A DNA stretch of 64,000 nucleotides, taken from contig NZ_VUYQ01000002.1 of assembly GCF_008711155.1 (NCBI RefSeq), positions 620,001 to 684,000 of the forward strand, in the 5' to 3' direction. Shown here one piece after another: positions 1 to 13,919 of the stretch. The stretch comes from Dechloromonas sp. CZR5. GTDB taxonomy: Bacteria > Pseudomonadota > Gammaproteobacteria > Burkholderiales > Rhodocyclaceae. Numbering within the stretch: the first letter of the stretch is position 1; every line of letters begins with the position of its first letter. Below the pieces are notes generated by a model. That model searched no databases. It worked only from the letters and a program-made list of their open reading frames with translations, and was not told where the DNA came from. Position numbers and translations under genes: made by a program.

Positions 1-1951
<1,951 letters not shown>

Positions 1952-1961
1952 CAAATTCTCC

Positions 1962-3770
1962 TTAGCGGGCGCCGATCATTTGCAGGTGTTCAACGATGGG
2001 GCCCAGGGCCAATGCAGGCAGGAAGGTCAGCGCGCCGACCACGACGACGGTGCCGATCAGCAGCATGACGAAGAGCGGGCCATGCGTCGGCAGCGTCCCG
2101 GCACCCGGCCGGATGCTCTTCTTGGCAGCCAGCGAACCGGCGATGGCGAGTACCGGAACGATCAGCCAGAACCGCGAGAACAGCATGGCGAAGCCGAGCA
2201 GCGTGTTGTAGAAGGGTGTGTTGGCCGACAATCCGCCGAACGCACTGCCGTTGTTGTTGCCGGCCGACGACAGGGCGTACAGGATTTCCGAGAAGCCGTG
2301 CGCACCCGGATTGGCGATGCCGGCCCGGCCGGCATCGGCCGTAACGGCGATGGCCGTGCCGAGCAGCACCACCAGCGGCGGCACCAGGATGGCGACAGCG
2401 GCCATCTTGACCTCGAAGGCTTCGATCTTCTTGCCCAGGTATTCCGGCGTGCGGCCAATCATCAGGCCGGCGACGAAGACGGCGACCAGCGCGAAGATGA
2501 TCATGCCGTAGAGCCCCGAACCGACACCCCCGAAAACCACCTCGCCCAACTGCATCATCCACATGGGTACCAGGCCGCCGAGCGGCGTGAAGGAGTCGTG
2601 CATGGCATTGACCGAACCGTTCGAGGCGGCGGTGGTCACCGTTGCCCACAGCGCCGAGTTGACGACACCGAAGCGGGTTTCCTTGCCTTCCATGTTGCCG
2701 CCGGCTTGCAGTTCCGACGCCTGGGTGTCCAGGCCCAGGCGCTCGAACAGCGGGTTGCCCGACTGCTCTGCCCAGACGCAGACGGCCAGCATGGCAACGA
2801 AGATGAGGGTCATCGCCGAAAGGATGGTCAAGCCTTGGCGCCGGTCGCCGACATAAATTCCGAAGGTGATGCACAGGGCGGCCGGAATCAGGAAAATGGC
2901 CAGCACTTCCAGGAAATTGGCCAGTGGCGTCGGATTCTCGAACGGGTGGGCCGAGTTGACGCCGAAGAAACCGCCGCCGTTGGTACCCAGCTGCTTGATG
3001 GCGATCTGCGAAGCGGCCGGACCGACTGCGATGCGCTGTTCCCCGGTCGTTGCTTTTTCCACAATCGGCAGGCCTTGCGCATCCTTCAGCGGTTGGCCGT
3101 CGTCACCCAGCTTGGGTTGCTCGAAATCGAGCTGCTCAACGAGGTGGGCGGTAGCGTGTGCGTTGAACGTCTGTACGACGCCTTGGCTGACCAGGGCTGT
3201 CGACAGCAGGATGCTCAGCGGCAACAGAACGTAGAGCGTCGAACGTACCAGATCGACCCAGAAATTGCCCAAGGCAGCGGTTTCGCGTTGCATGAAGCCG
3301 CGTGCGAGGGCAACGAGTACTGCCATGCCGGTGGCGGCGGACAGGAAATTCTGTACGCCAAGTCCGAGCATCTGGGTCAGATAGCTCATCGTCGACTCGC
3401 CGCCGTAAGACTGCCAGTTCGTGTTGGAAGCAAAACTGGCAGCGGTATTGAAGGCCAGATCGGCTGTCGTTGCCATCATGCCGTCTGGATTGAAGGGCAA
3501 CACGTCTTGCAGGCGCTGCAGCGCGTATACGGCCAGGAAACCAATCAGGTTGAAGATCAGGACGGCCAATGCATAGCGTGTCCAGGACATCGAGTCGTCG
3601 CCACGCACTCCTGCCAGGCGATAGATGCCTCGCTCCAGCGGGCGCAACCAGCGTACGGGGAGCGGAATGTCGCCTTGATAGACGCGCGCCATGTAGCGGC
3701 CCAGCGGCCAGGCACAGGCAAAGAGAACGGCCAGATACAGGCCGATTTGCAGATAGCCGTTGCCAGTCAT
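1962..3770 (-). CDS. kdpA: Potassium-transporting ATPase, K+-binding subunit KdpA
   Basis: This is the channel-like subunit that selects and binds K+ in KdpFABC. The 602-residue product has about ten hydrophobic segments. It carries the repeated selectivity-filter loops, including TNGGGFFG near residue 263 and the conserved SNTNWQ/GGE segment around residue 115. It is somewhat longer than the E. coli protein (557), as is common outside enterics. The frame stays open upstream to 3881, but the ATG at 3770 is chosen because it overlaps the kdpF stop (ATGA) and begins the conserved N-terminal helix. Confidence 0.97.
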   Translation of the reverse strand: MTGNGYLQIGLYLAVLFACAWPLGRYMARVYQGDIPLPVRWLRPLERGIYRLAGVRGDDSMSWTRYALAVLIFNLIGFLAVYALQRLQDVLPFNPDGMMATTADLAFNTAASFASNTNWQSYGGESTMSYLTQMLGLGVQNFLSAATGMAVLVALARGFMQRETAALGNFWVDLVRSTLYVLLPLSILLSTALVSQGVVQTFNAHATAHLVEQLDFEQPKLGDDGQPLKDAQGLPIVEKATTGEQRIAVGPAASQIAIKQLGTNGGGFFGVNSAHPFENPTPLANFLEVLAIFLIPAALCITFGIYVGDRRQGLTILSAMTLIFVAMLAVCVWAEQSGNPLFERLGLDTQASELQAGGNMEGKETRFGVVNSALWATVTTAASNGSVNAMHDSFTPLGGLVPMWMMQLGEVVFGGVGSGLYGMIIFALVAVFVAGLMIGRTPEYLGKKIEAFEVKMAAVAILVPPLVVLLGTAIAVTADAGRAGIANPGAHGFSEILYALSSAGNNNGSAFGGLSANTPFYNTLLGFAMLFSRFWLIVPVLAIAGSLAAKKSIRPGAGTLPTHGPLFVMLLIGTVVVVGALTFLPALALGPIVEHLQMIGAR

Positions 3771-3859
3771 GAGAAATTCTCCGGGAAGAACAGGACGGCA
3801 ATCAGATAGCCGAATACGCCAATGGCAACTGCCAGGGCGATCAGGTAGAGCGGATTCAT
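3767..3859 (-). CDS. kdpF: KdpF, small stabilising subunit of the Kdp pump
   Basis: The 30-residue peptide has one hydrophobic helix (MNPLYLIALAVAIGVFGYLI...). KdpF packs against KdpA and stabilises the complex in other bacteria. Its stop overlaps the kdpA start by ATGA, which indicates translational coupling. Its own ATG overlaps the stop of the preceding micro-gene in a TGATG. Size, hydrophobicity and position fit the family; recognition rests on context more than on sequence. Confidence 0.88.
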   Translation of the reverse strand: MNPLYLIALAVAIGVFGYLIAVLFFPENFS

Positions 3860-3948
3860 CACTTCCTCCGAATCTTTTCAAACAGAGGGACGAGGCCGGC
3901 CGTTACAGCGAAAAACGCGACGACAAGCAGCAGGTAGAGCGGGTCCAT
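3859..3948 (-). CDS. 29-residue single-helix membrane peptide at the head of the kdp operon
   Basis: The ATG at 3948 follows a GGGAGG ribosome binding site. It encodes MDPLYLLLVVAFFAVTAGLV and ends in a basic tail (EKIRRK). The stop overlaps the kdpF ATG (TGATG), so it is translationally coupled to the pump. I recall similar tiny peptides ahead of kdpF in other proteobacteria, usually unannotated. A second KdpF-like subunit, an assembly aid or a leader peptide are all possible. The coding call is supported by the ribosome binding site, the perfect coupling and the membrane-protein composition. Confidence 0.72.
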   Translation of the reverse strand: MDPLYLLLVVAFFAVTAGLVPLFEKIRRK

Positions 3949-3984
3949 GAAACCTCCCATAGGGACAAGTTGCGACAAGCGCTA

Positions 3985-4037
3985 CGTTAATTTTTCGCGT
4001 GTTAAGAAAGCGCTAAAGAGGACCATCAGCGCGTTAA
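3985..4037 (-). promoter_or_regulatory. Putative kdp control region with repeated TTAACrCG words
   Basis: Three copies of a TTAAC-type word lie in the same orientation on the minus strand, at about 3985-3990, 4000-4006 and 4032-4037. They lie 40-90 bp upstream of the first kdp micro-gene, in a locally AT-richer stretch. Direct repeats of this kind suit a response regulator such as KdpE, but no experimentally known motif was matched, so the assignment is inference. Confidence 0.35.
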
Positions 4038-4044
4038 GCGCGCA

Positions 4045-4364
4045 TAAAGAGCGCAGAGACGAGGGGAATTGATGACAGCGGTTTGCCGAGCCGGCATGAT
4101 GGCTTGGCGGCTATGCACGATCAGCCGCAGGGCGCCGGCTTTAGCGATTTCGGGCGGCGGGCTTCGAGGCGGCAAATGCCGCTCGGGATTCAGGCTGTGG
4201 CGCGGGAAGCAAGGGGTCGATCACCGTGCCCTCTTTGGCTGGTCGGTGAGCGGAAGCGTGGTCAAATACCGGTCGTTGTGCCGGTTCCACGCAATAAAGT
4301 GAAGTATCCGGGGATGGGCCGCGGCATGGCCGTAGCAGACTCCGGAAAGACCGTCAGTCGAACA
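4045..4364. other. Intergenic stretch without a recognisable gene
   Basis: These roughly 320 bp separate the kdp control region from the 3' end of the methyltransferase-like gene. The only plus-strand frame (77 codons) has no ribosome binding site and an arginine/serine-rich composition typical of chance frames. On the minus strand a GTG with an AAAGAGGG-like site opens a 27-codon frame ending in ARNR. That is too weak to call. No terminator or repeat was seen. Confidence 0.5.
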
Positions 4365-5015
4365 TCAGACGCGGACGGCGACACCCTTGATGTTGCCGTA
4401 GGTCGTGGTCAGCGTGCGCAGGACGCTGGCGCCGGCATCGAGCAGCAGCATGAACAGGTTGCGCTCGGTGTACAGGCAGACCGGGTGGCGTATGTCGTAT
4501 TTGTCGGCGAGCGGGGGGGCCAGCGGCGCAAAGCGCTGCTCGATCAGGGCATCGCCTCCGGCATAGTCCTGGCCCAGCTCCGAGTGCAGGCCGAGGACCG
4601 AGACGTAGAGCTTGCCGCCGATACGCAATTGCAGGAGCAGGCGGCGGACGGTTTGCCGGGCTTGCCCGTAGGGCAGGCCGCACAGGCCGCGGCGGACGAT
4701 GATCATGTCGAAGGGTTGGCCCGGGAACACCTCGGGCAGCGCATTCAGTTCCGAGGCCATGACGGTAATCTGGTCCTTGTAGCCGGAGGCCAGGACACGG
4801 CCTTCGATTTCCTGCTGAAATGCCGGGCGGTCGACCACAAGCACCTGCGCGCCGAGGTTGGCCAGTTTGGGCGCCAGTTCGCATCGCTTGTCGGAGACGA
4901 TGAGGACGGCGACGCGATGATCGATGCGCTGGCGCTTGACGCACTCTTCCAGCGCGAAGCGTTCCAGCTCGTCCGTCCCGTTGTCCCAGGGATTGGCGTT
5001 AATATGTGTTGTCAT
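4365..5015 (-). CDS. Rossmann-type SAM-methyltransferase-like protein
   Basis: The 216-residue protein has alternating beta/alpha pattern: VAVLIVSDKR near residue 35, an acidic end of strand 2 (VLVVDRP) and FDMIIVRRG as strand 4, which resembles a class I methyltransferase fold. The glycine-rich SAM loop is degenerate (SDKRCELAPKL in place of GxGxG), so activity is uncertain. Start at ATG 5015 with GGAGGG upstream; a TTG at 5039 is possible but less likely. It is divergent from the DUF1840 gene. The substrate is unknown. Confidence 0.6.
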   Translation of the reverse strand: MTTHINANPWDNGTDELERFALEECVKRQRIDHRVAVLIVSDKRCELAPKLANLGAQVLVVDRPAFQQEIEGRVLASGYKDQITVMASELNALPEVFPGQPFDMIIVRRGLCGLPYGQARQTVRRLLLQLRIGGKLYVSVLGLHSELGQDYAGGDALIEQRFAPLAPPLADKYDIRHPVCLYTERNLFMLLLDAGASVLRTLTTTYGNIKGVAVRV

Positions 5016-5097
5016 GCGTGTCGTCTCCCTCCGTTTCAATTTACCCGAATGCCGGCTTGGATGACAACGAGGATGTTATCGATCGAAAGGAAAAATC

Positions 5098-5427
5098 ATG
5101 TTGGTTCGCTTTATCTCCAGCGAAACCGGTGAAATTCTGATGTTCGCCGAAGCGGCCAGAAGCCTGTTGCAGGTTCTCGGCAAGGAAACGACGGCCAAAG
5201 GGGCCTTTCTGCCTGACGAAATGATGGCGGCCGCCCAAACGCTGAAGGACGCGGTGAGCCGCGCCGAGGCGCCCCCCGTGGAGGATGAGGTCGATGCCGA
5301 TGGGCGGAAAAAGGAGCCGGTGGTTGCGCTGGGTCAGCGCGCCTGGCCATTGATCGACATGCTGGAACGGACGGCCAAGGGGGGGCGCAAGGCCAATATC
5401 GTCTGGGAGGCACCCGCCGCTTTCTGA
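5098..5427 (+). CDS. DUF1840 family protein
   Basis: The 109-residue soluble protein begins MLVRFISSETGEILMFAEAA, which is characteristic of the DUF1840 family found mainly in betaproteobacteria. The gene has an AAAGGAAAAATC leader just before the ATG. A helical central part is followed by a conserved C-terminal segment (RAWPLIDMLERTAKGG). Function is unknown. Its 3' end faces the Hpt gene with only 6 nt between stops. Confidence 0.8.
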   Translation: MLVRFISSETGEILMFAEAARSLLQVLGKETTAKGAFLPDEMMAAAQTLKDAVSRAEAPPVEDEVDADGRKKEPVVALGQRAWPLIDMLERTAKGGRKANIVWEAPAAF

Positions 5428-5433
5428 GCGGCT

Positions 5434-5811
5434 TCAGTTGTCGGCAGGGATGTCGAAGCCTTGGGCGATGCCGGTAAGCACCAGGGTGAGTTCCTGTTCG
5501 AAGCCGGCGAAATAGTCTTCCCACAGCGGGTCGTCGTCATGCAGGGCGCGTTCCAGCAGAAGGGCGATGTCCTGCAGGCCGACGGCGCCGATCGTTCCGG
5601 CCAGCCCCTTGGCGCTGTGCGCCAGCCGTTCGGCGGTGACCAGGTCGCCGCGGTCGATGGCCGCGCGCAGCGTCTGCGTTTCGTGGTGGAAGCGAGCGTG
5701 AAAATCGCGCAGGACCTTCTCATAGAGGCTCGGCTTGTTCATCAGGCGTCGCAGGCCTGCGGCCTTGTCGATACCAGGGAGGTCCGGTAGTGCGTCGGTG
5801 GCGTCTGTCAT
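5434..5811 (-). CDS. Orphan Hpt (histidine phosphotransfer) domain protein
   Basis: The 125-residue protein is a single Hpt four-helix bundle. The phosphoacceptor is probably His65 in AERLAHSAKGLAGTIGA, which matches the HxxKG consensus. No kinase or receiver domain is attached, so it should act as a phosphorelay intermediate for a partner encoded elsewhere. It follows the CheZ-like gene by 61 nt on the same strand, and the two may form a small signalling operon. Confidence 0.88.
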   Translation of the reverse strand: MTDATDALPDLPGIDKAAGLRRLMNKPSLYEKVLRDFHARFHHETQTLRAAIDRGDLVTAERLAHSAKGLAGTIGAVGLQDIALLLERALHDDDPLWEDYFAGFEQELTLVLTGIAQGFDIPADN

Positions 5812-5872
5812 GTGAGTGGCCTCCTGGGTTGTCGTGCGGACCGGGTCCGCGTCTGACGGAATTGTGCGTGGA

Positions 5873-6442
5873 CTAGAACAGCTCGATGTCGTCGCTCTTG
5901 TCCTTCATGTCGGCCATGAATTTGTCGACCGCCTCGTGGACGGGGACACCCTGCATGACCGCATCGAACATGGCGATTTCCTCGCGGGTGGTGTACTTGG
6001 TCTTGATCTTGTCCTGCAGGCCAACCCACTCGCCGGGATTGAAGAGGCGGCGCGGGTCGGAGACCAGGTCGCTGAGGTCGCCGAGGCTGAGGCCGACGTG
6101 GGCCAGTCGTTGAACCAGCTTGTCGTAGAACTGAAAAGCGATGATGGTTTGGTGCACCATGCCCGAAACGTGCCCGGAGACGCCGCTCAGGTTCCGCTTG
6201 GCGACACCGACTTCTCCGTCGTCGGGCAGCGTCTCGACGGTGTCGGCTATTGTCCGCATGTAGCTCGCCATGGTCGTGAACGAATCGGTCAGCACCTCGA
6301 CGGAGGCATTGCTGTCCTTCATTGCCGATTCGATCTGGACGGCCGCCAATTCGAGCATCAGCACGGTTTCCCGGACCTGGCTCCAGTTGAGGTCCGGCAT
6401 ATGGGCGCTGGTGCCTCTCGGTTGGCTACTTTCCTTTGTCAT
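5873..6442 (-). CDS. CheZ-like putative CheY-type phosphatase
   Basis: The 189-residue, almost fully helical protein contains FQFYDKLVQR, with Asp107 and Gln111 in the D-x3-Q spacing used by the CheZ/CheX/FliY active site. It ends in an acidic-hydrophobic tail (KSDDIELF) that resembles the C-terminal CheY-anchoring peptide of CheZ. Upstream helices (residues 20-75) could form the dimer hairpin. The protein is shorter than E. coli CheZ (214) and no chemotaxis genes are nearby. The assignment is inferred from motif and architecture. The downstream Hpt gene supports a phosphorelay role. Confidence 0.55.
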   Translation of the reverse strand: MTKESSQPRGTSAHMPDLNWSQVRETVLMLELAAVQIESAMKDSNASVEVLTDSFTTMASYMRTIADTVETLPDDGEVGVAKRNLSGVSGHVSGMVHQTIIAFQFYDKLVQRLAHVGLSLGDLSDLVSDPRRLFNPGEWVGLQDKIKTKYTTREEIAMFDAVMQGVPVHEAVDKFMADMKDKSDDIELF

Positions 6443-6478
6443 TTTTTCCCCCTTGCGTCGGCAAAACTATAGCGCAAT

Positions 6479-6853
6479 TCACGAGGGGCGATCTATTAAC
6501 ACATAGTGTTTGCGTACCGACTCGAGGACTTCGAATGTTCCCGTGAATCCGGACGGAATAACGCAGGCCTCTCCAGGCCCGAATTCGGCGGCGTTTCCCG
6601 CATCGTCGGAAATGCGTAACCGGCCTTCGATGACGCAGAAAAATTCATCTTTTCCGGGGGCGAAGGCGATGTTCCAGGCGCCAGGTTCGCAGGCCCAGAT
6701 ACCGGCCGAGAGGTCGCCATTGGCGCTCAGGAAATGTTCCCAGGTGGTGCGTTGAGGATTCCCGCGGACCAGCCGGTCCGGACGGGGATGGTCGTGGCTG
6801 GGGTCGGGGGTTTGGGCGGCGAAAATAGCCAACTTCGCGGTCGGTTGCGGCAT
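6479..6853 (-). CDS. Single-domain cupin protein (DUF861/Cupin_3 type)
   Basis: The 124-residue protein carries cupin signatures: GAWNIAFAPGKDEFFCVIEGRLRI for motif 1 and FGPGEACVIPSGFTGTFEV for motif 2. Proteins of this type bind small ligands or metals, and the substrate here is unknown. The ATG at 6853 lies one base beyond the cytochrome c stop (TGACATG), so the genes are translationally coupled. A longer frame upstream is rejected because it would run back through the cytochrome gene. Confidence 0.8.
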   Translation of the reverse strand: MPQPTAKLAIFAAQTPDPSHDHPRPDRLVRGNPQRTTWEHFLSANGDLSAGIWACEPGAWNIAFAPGKDEFFCVIEGRLRISDDAGNAAEFGPGEACVIPSGFTGTFEVLESVRKHYVLIDRPS

Positions 6854-6854
6854 G

Positions 6855-7223
6855 TCATTTCTTCTTTCGTTTGTCGGCTTTTTGGCGCCAACGGGCGAGG
6901 TCGGCCTCGGTGGGTTCGCTGAAGCGGCCACCGCCGGCGTTGGCCATGTAGATGACCGCCCGGGCGACCTCGGCGTCGCTCAAGGCCGGATTGCCGCCTT
7001 TGGCGGGCATCTTGCGGATACCGGCAAGCGCGCTCGGCACCAGGTCGTTCAATCCTTCGCGGACCAGTTTTCCCCAGCGCTTGGTGTCGCCGAATACCGG
7101 GGCCTTGTCCTTGCCGCTGCCGTGGCATTCCTGGCAGGTGCTTTCATAAACCTCGGCTCCCGTCTTCTCCGCGGCGAATGCCGGGAGTGACAGCGCAGCC
7201 AGCAGGATCAAGCTTGGGCGCAT
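6855..7223 (-). CDS. Periplasmic monohaem cytochrome c (c5 type)
   Basis: The 122-residue precursor has a short signal peptide (MRPSLILLAALSLPAFA). The haem motif CQECH lies near residue 34 and a likely axial methionine in RKMPAKGG. The spacing and the VIYMANA segment match small c5-type electron carriers. The tail is strongly basic (ADKRKKK). It heads a two-gene unit with the cupin. It probably shuttles electrons in the periplasm; its redox partners cannot be seen. Confidence 0.88.
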   Translation of the reverse strand: MRPSLILLAALSLPAFAAEKTGAEVYESTCQECHGSGKDKAPVFGDTKRWGKLVREGLNDLVPSALAGIRKMPAKGGNPALSDAEVARAVIYMANAGGGRFSEPTEADLARWRQKADKRKKK

Positions 7224-7278
7224 CGCTTACCTTTCAACAGATGGAGGCGACATGTTAATTTGCCGCGATAATTCGTGC

Positions 7279-7974
7279 ATGAAAACCATCCTGCCGCTCG
7301 TAGTCCTGGCTCTTTCAACGACCGTCGCCGCCGCGCCGCTGGTGGCCGTCGATGTCGGCCATGGCATCCAGGACAGCGGCGCGATCAGCGCCCGGGGGCG
7401 CACGGAGTTCGCGTTCAATCGCGATTTCGCCGGCCTGCTGGCGACGACCCTGCGGCAGCGGGAACTCGGCGTCCGGGAGGTCAATTTCGACGGCCGGATC
7501 GGCAGCCTGCATGCCCGGCCGCAGGCCGCCGAGGGCAGCGATTTCTTCATTTCCATCCATCACGATTCGATCGGCGAAGCCTGGCTGCTCGACTGGGAAT
7601 GGGAAGGCAAGCCGCAGCGCTATACCGAGGTCAAGCGCGGCTACGGCATTTTCGTCTCGGCGCAGAATCCCGATCCGGCAACGAGTTTGCGCTGTGCGTC
7701 GGCCATCGGCGCGATGATGCGGCGTGCCGGCTTCGAGCCCTCCACCTGGCACGCCCGCAAGCACCAGCCAGCCGATGCGGAAAACGGTGTTTGGTACTAC
7801 GACAATCTGGTCGTGCTGTACCGGACCGGCTTGCCCGCCGTATTGTTCGAGGCCGGTGTGATCAAGCATCGCGACGAGGAGCTGGAGTTGCTCGATCCCG
7901 TACGCCAGGCGCGCATGGCCGATGCCGTGGCGACCGGTATTGCTGCCTGCCTCTACGTCAAGGCCGCCGACTAG
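7279..7974 (+). CDS. N-acetylmuramoyl-L-alanine amidase (Amidase_3)
   Basis: The 231-residue exported zinc amidase should cleave the lactyl-peptide bond in peptidoglycan. The signal peptide is MKTILPLVVLALSTTVAAA. Zinc-binding and catalytic positions appear in VDVGHGIQDSGA, RTEFAFN, ISIHHDS and the late LFEAGVIKHRDEE. The ATG at 7279 is preferred over the in-frame ATG at 7252 because it starts directly on the signal peptide. It lacks AMIN or SPOR domains, so septal targeting is not indicated. It converges on murB with 9 nt between stops. Confidence 0.9.
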   Translation: MKTILPLVVLALSTTVAAAPLVAVDVGHGIQDSGAISARGRTEFAFNRDFAGLLATTLRQRELGVREVNFDGRIGSLHARPQAAEGSDFFISIHHDSIGEAWLLDWEWEGKPQRYTEVKRGYGIFVSAQNPDPATSLRCASAIGAMMRRAGFEPSTWHARKHQPADAENGVWYYDNLVVLYRTGLPAVLFEAGVIKHRDEELELLDPVRQARMADAVATGIAACLYVKAAD

Positions 7975-7983
7975 GCGGACGGT

Positions 7984-8993
7984 TCATAGAAAGATCGGTT
8001 CCGGCGTCAGCGCGACACCGAATTTTTCCCTGACCGACGCCTGCACGGCAGCCATGGTCTGCTTGACGTCGTGGCCGGTGGCGCCGCCGTGATTCACCAG
8101 CACCAGTGCCTGTTTCTCATACATGCCAACCGGGCCGAGCGACCGGCCCTTCCAGCCGGCCTGTTCGATCAGCCAGCCGGCAGCCAGCTTGACGCGGCCG
8201 TCGGGCTGCGGGTAGCAGGGCAGGCCGGGATGGGCGGCCTTCAGCGCGTCGGCCTGGGCGGCGGCGACCACGGGGTTGTGGAAGAAACTCCCTGCGTTCG
8301 GCATGTGGGCCGGATCGGGCAGCTTGCGCTGCCGAACGGCGATGACGGCATCGGCGATGTCGCGTGCAGTCGGTTCGGCGATGTCGCGGGCAGCCAGTTC
8401 CTGCGCCACGTCCGCATAACGGCAGTTGGGCTGCCAGGCTTTGGGCAGCCGGAACAGGACCGAGGTGATCGCCATCCGTCCGCTCAGATGCCAGCCTTCC
8501 TGCTTGAACCGGCTGTCGCGATAGCCGAAGCGACAGTCGTCGCGGTTGAAGCCGACGAAGGCCTGACGCTCGAAATCCCAGGCCGTCACGGACTGCAGCC
8601 GTTCGCCGACTTCCAGTCCGTAAGCACCGATATTCTGGATCGGCGCCGCGCCGACCGTACCCGGGATCAGGCTGAGGTTTTCCAGCCCCGGCCAGCCCTG
8701 GGCCAGGGTCCATTGCACGAAATCGTGCCAGTTCTCGCCAGCCCCGGCTTCGACGTAAACGGCTTCGGCATCTTCCCCGACCAAGTGTTTTCCGGGGATC
8801 GCCATGTGCAGGACCAGCCGGTCGACATCGCCGCTCAGCACCAGGTTGCTGCCGCCGCCGAGGATGAAACGCGGCCCCGACGCGAGGGCCGGGTCGCGCA
8901 GGGCATCGGCATTGGCAATGCGGGCGAAGCGAGCCGCCCGCCCCGGCAGGGCCAGGGTGTTGAGCGGTCCGAGTTCGCGCTGGGTCTGCAGGG

Positions 8994-8997
<4 letters not shown>
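7984..8997 (-). CDS. murB: UDP-N-acetylenolpyruvoylglucosamine reductase MurB
   Basis: This flavoenzyme reduces UDP-GlcNAc-enolpyruvate to UDP-MurNAc in the cytoplasm. The 337-residue product is a type I MurB. It shows the FAD-binding [14 protein letters not shown] and [20 protein letters not shown], the catalytic-region serine in [10 protein letters not shown], and a C-terminal glutamate in ALTPEPIFL. The start is taken as GTG at 8997, which overlaps the metH stop as GTGA; no ATG is available nearby and [13 protein letters not shown] is the conserved N-terminus. Co-transcription with metH is likely. Confidence 0.95.
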
Positions 8998-12656
<3,659 letters not shown>

Positions 12657-12757
12657 GGATCACCTCGGCAAAGCGGTTTGTTACCAGAATTCGCACCGGG
12701 GGCTCCGCAATAGCAAACGGCGCCACAAACCGGGACTAGGAGAAACTAGGGGTTTGC

Positions 12758-12818
12758 GAGCGCCGTTGATCGTTGCCGAGCCTGGCCCCTTGAATGGAAG
12801 GGTCGCAGCGCTCCTCGG
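12758..12818 (-). promoter_or_regulatory. S-adenosylhomocysteine (SAH) riboswitch controlling metH
   Basis: On the minus strand the RNA opens with CCGAGGAGCGCUGCGACC and continues to CCAGGCUCGG and AACGGCGCUC, the conserved core of the SAH riboswitch (ahcY motif). P1 pairs CCGAG (12818-12814) with CUCGG (12780-12776). A CCCUU/AAGGG hairpin lies inside. The GAGCGC after P1 pairs with the downstream GCGCUC as the family's pseudoknot helix. It sits 100 nt upstream of the metH start. SAH binding normally switches such genes on. Positions 12716-12723 offer an alternative partner for the pseudoknot strand. Confidence 0.92.
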
Positions 12819-12828
12819 CAGAGGTGCT

Positions 12829-12857
12829 AGTTTACCGGGGGCGGCCCGGACTGCCAA
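12829..12857 (-). promoter_or_regulatory. Sigma-70 promoter of the metH transcript
   Basis: The minus strand has -35 TTGGCA (12857-12852), a 17-bp spacer and -10 TAAACT (12834-12829). Transcription would start about 7 nt further on, a few bases before the SAH aptamer, so the aptamer would form the 5' end of the mRNA. The near-consensus boxes and the riboswitch position support each other. Confidence 0.75.
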
Positions 12858-12942
12858 GTGTATTGATTTTGGAGACGTTTTCACCGGCAGGGCCGGCGTC
12901 CCGTGCTGTCTTCCCGCCAGGGCGGCGACGGCGGAAATGTCC

Positions 12943-13437
12943 CTAGCCCTTGACGGCGACACGCTTGGAGGTTTTCTTGACCCCGCCGTTGTCGGTATCG
13001 AAATGCACCATGAAGTAGGTTTCGTCCATCGGCGGCATGCCTTCGATACGCCACTCCCAGATTTCCTCGCGCAGGTTGTTGAAGGTCTGCTTGCTGCCCG
13101 GTGCGCCGAGCAGGCGACGGATGTCGTCCTTGCTCATGCCGACGCGGACCCTGGCGTAATTGGCATCGTTGAGCACCTGCTCGACCTGGGTGACCACGTG
13201 GTCCTGGCCAAAGGTGATCATGTAGCAACTGCTGCCGTTCGGCTGCCGGGCGTATTCCCAGGTTGCCGTGCCATCGTCGTTCCAGTGGATGAAGCCGGGC
13301 TCGCCCATGCGCGAGCGGACATCGGCCTGCGTCGTGACGCCCGGCTTGATCTCCTTTAGGTTGACGAAGTCGCAGGCCGGTAGTGCGGCGGCGATGATGG
13401 CCGAGGCGGCGGCGGATATCCAGGCGGGCAGTTTCAT
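12943..13437 (-). CDS. BamE-like (SmpA/OmlA) outer-membrane lipoprotein
   Basis: The 164-residue precursor has a signal peptide ending in the lipobox LPAC. Two SmpA/OmlA-like repeats follow: KPGVTTQADVRSRMGEPGF and VRVGMSKDDIRRLLGAPGSK, each followed by a WEYxxxx or WEWRI strand. Ordinary BamE has a single such unit, so this is a tandem variant. The family assists beta-barrel assembly, but many paralogues have unknown roles. The +2 aspartate after the lipid cysteine (CDF) would favour inner-membrane retention if the enterobacterial rule applies. Confidence 0.78.
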   Translation of the reverse strand: MKLPAWISAAASAIIAAALPACDFVNLKEIKPGVTTQADVRSRMGEPGFIHWNDDGTATWEYARQPNGSSCYMITFGQDHVVTQVEQVLNDANYARVRVGMSKDDIRRLLGAPGSKQTFNNLREEIWEWRIEGMPPMDETYFMVHFDTDNGGVKKTSKRVAVKG

Positions 13438-13520
13438 GCGAACTCCGGTCGATGGGGAAAGGCAAGTTTACGCCCGGGCGGGCTCTCTTTCATAATATCC
13501 ATCCCCACTAATTTTCGGAT

Positions 13521-13919
13521 ATGCCGATGCAGCACCTCGATCCCCGGGCCGCCTACGAATTTCTGCAGCAGGATGCGCAAGCCGTCCTGATCGACTGTCG
13601 GGCGGAAACCGAGTTCATGTATGTCGGTTTTCCAGTCGGAGCCGAGCATGTGGCCTGGCAAGAGGGGCCGGATTGGGAAATCGACCCGCAGTTTGCCGCC
13701 AAGGTGGCGCGGGTGGTGAAAGGCGATCTGGCACGGCCGGTCCTGCTCATCTGCCGCAGCGGCAATCGTTCGGTCGATGCCGGGCAGGCGCTGGAAGCGG
13801 CCGGGTTTACGCAGGTGATCAACGTGCTCGAAGGGTTCGAAGGCCCGCTCGATGAGAATTACCATCGCGGCACGCTGGGCGGCTGGCGTTTTCGCGGCCT
13901 ACCGTGGTACCAGACGTAA
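13521..13919 (+). CDS. Single-domain rhodanese (sulfurtransferase)
   Basis: The 132-residue cytoplasmic rhodanese has active cysteine 78 in the loop LICRSGNRS and a conserved IDCRAETEFMYVGFP in the first half. It probably transfers sulfane sulfur; the acceptor is unknown. The ATG at 13521 is followed by a second ATG at 13527, either of which could be used. Its 3' end overlaps the convergent exporter gene by 21 nt. Confidence 0.88.
   Translation: MPMQHLDPRAAYEFLQQDAQAVLIDCRAETEFMYVGFPVGAEHVAWQEGPDWEIDPQFAAKVARVVKGDLARPVLLICRSGNRSVDAGQALEAAGFTQVINVLEGFEGPLDENYHRGTLGGWRFRGLPWYQT

Noticed and set aside
4069..4302. 77-codon plus-strand frame between kdp and the methyltransferase gene
   Set aside because: No ribosome binding site, atypical composition and no similarity to a known family by eye.
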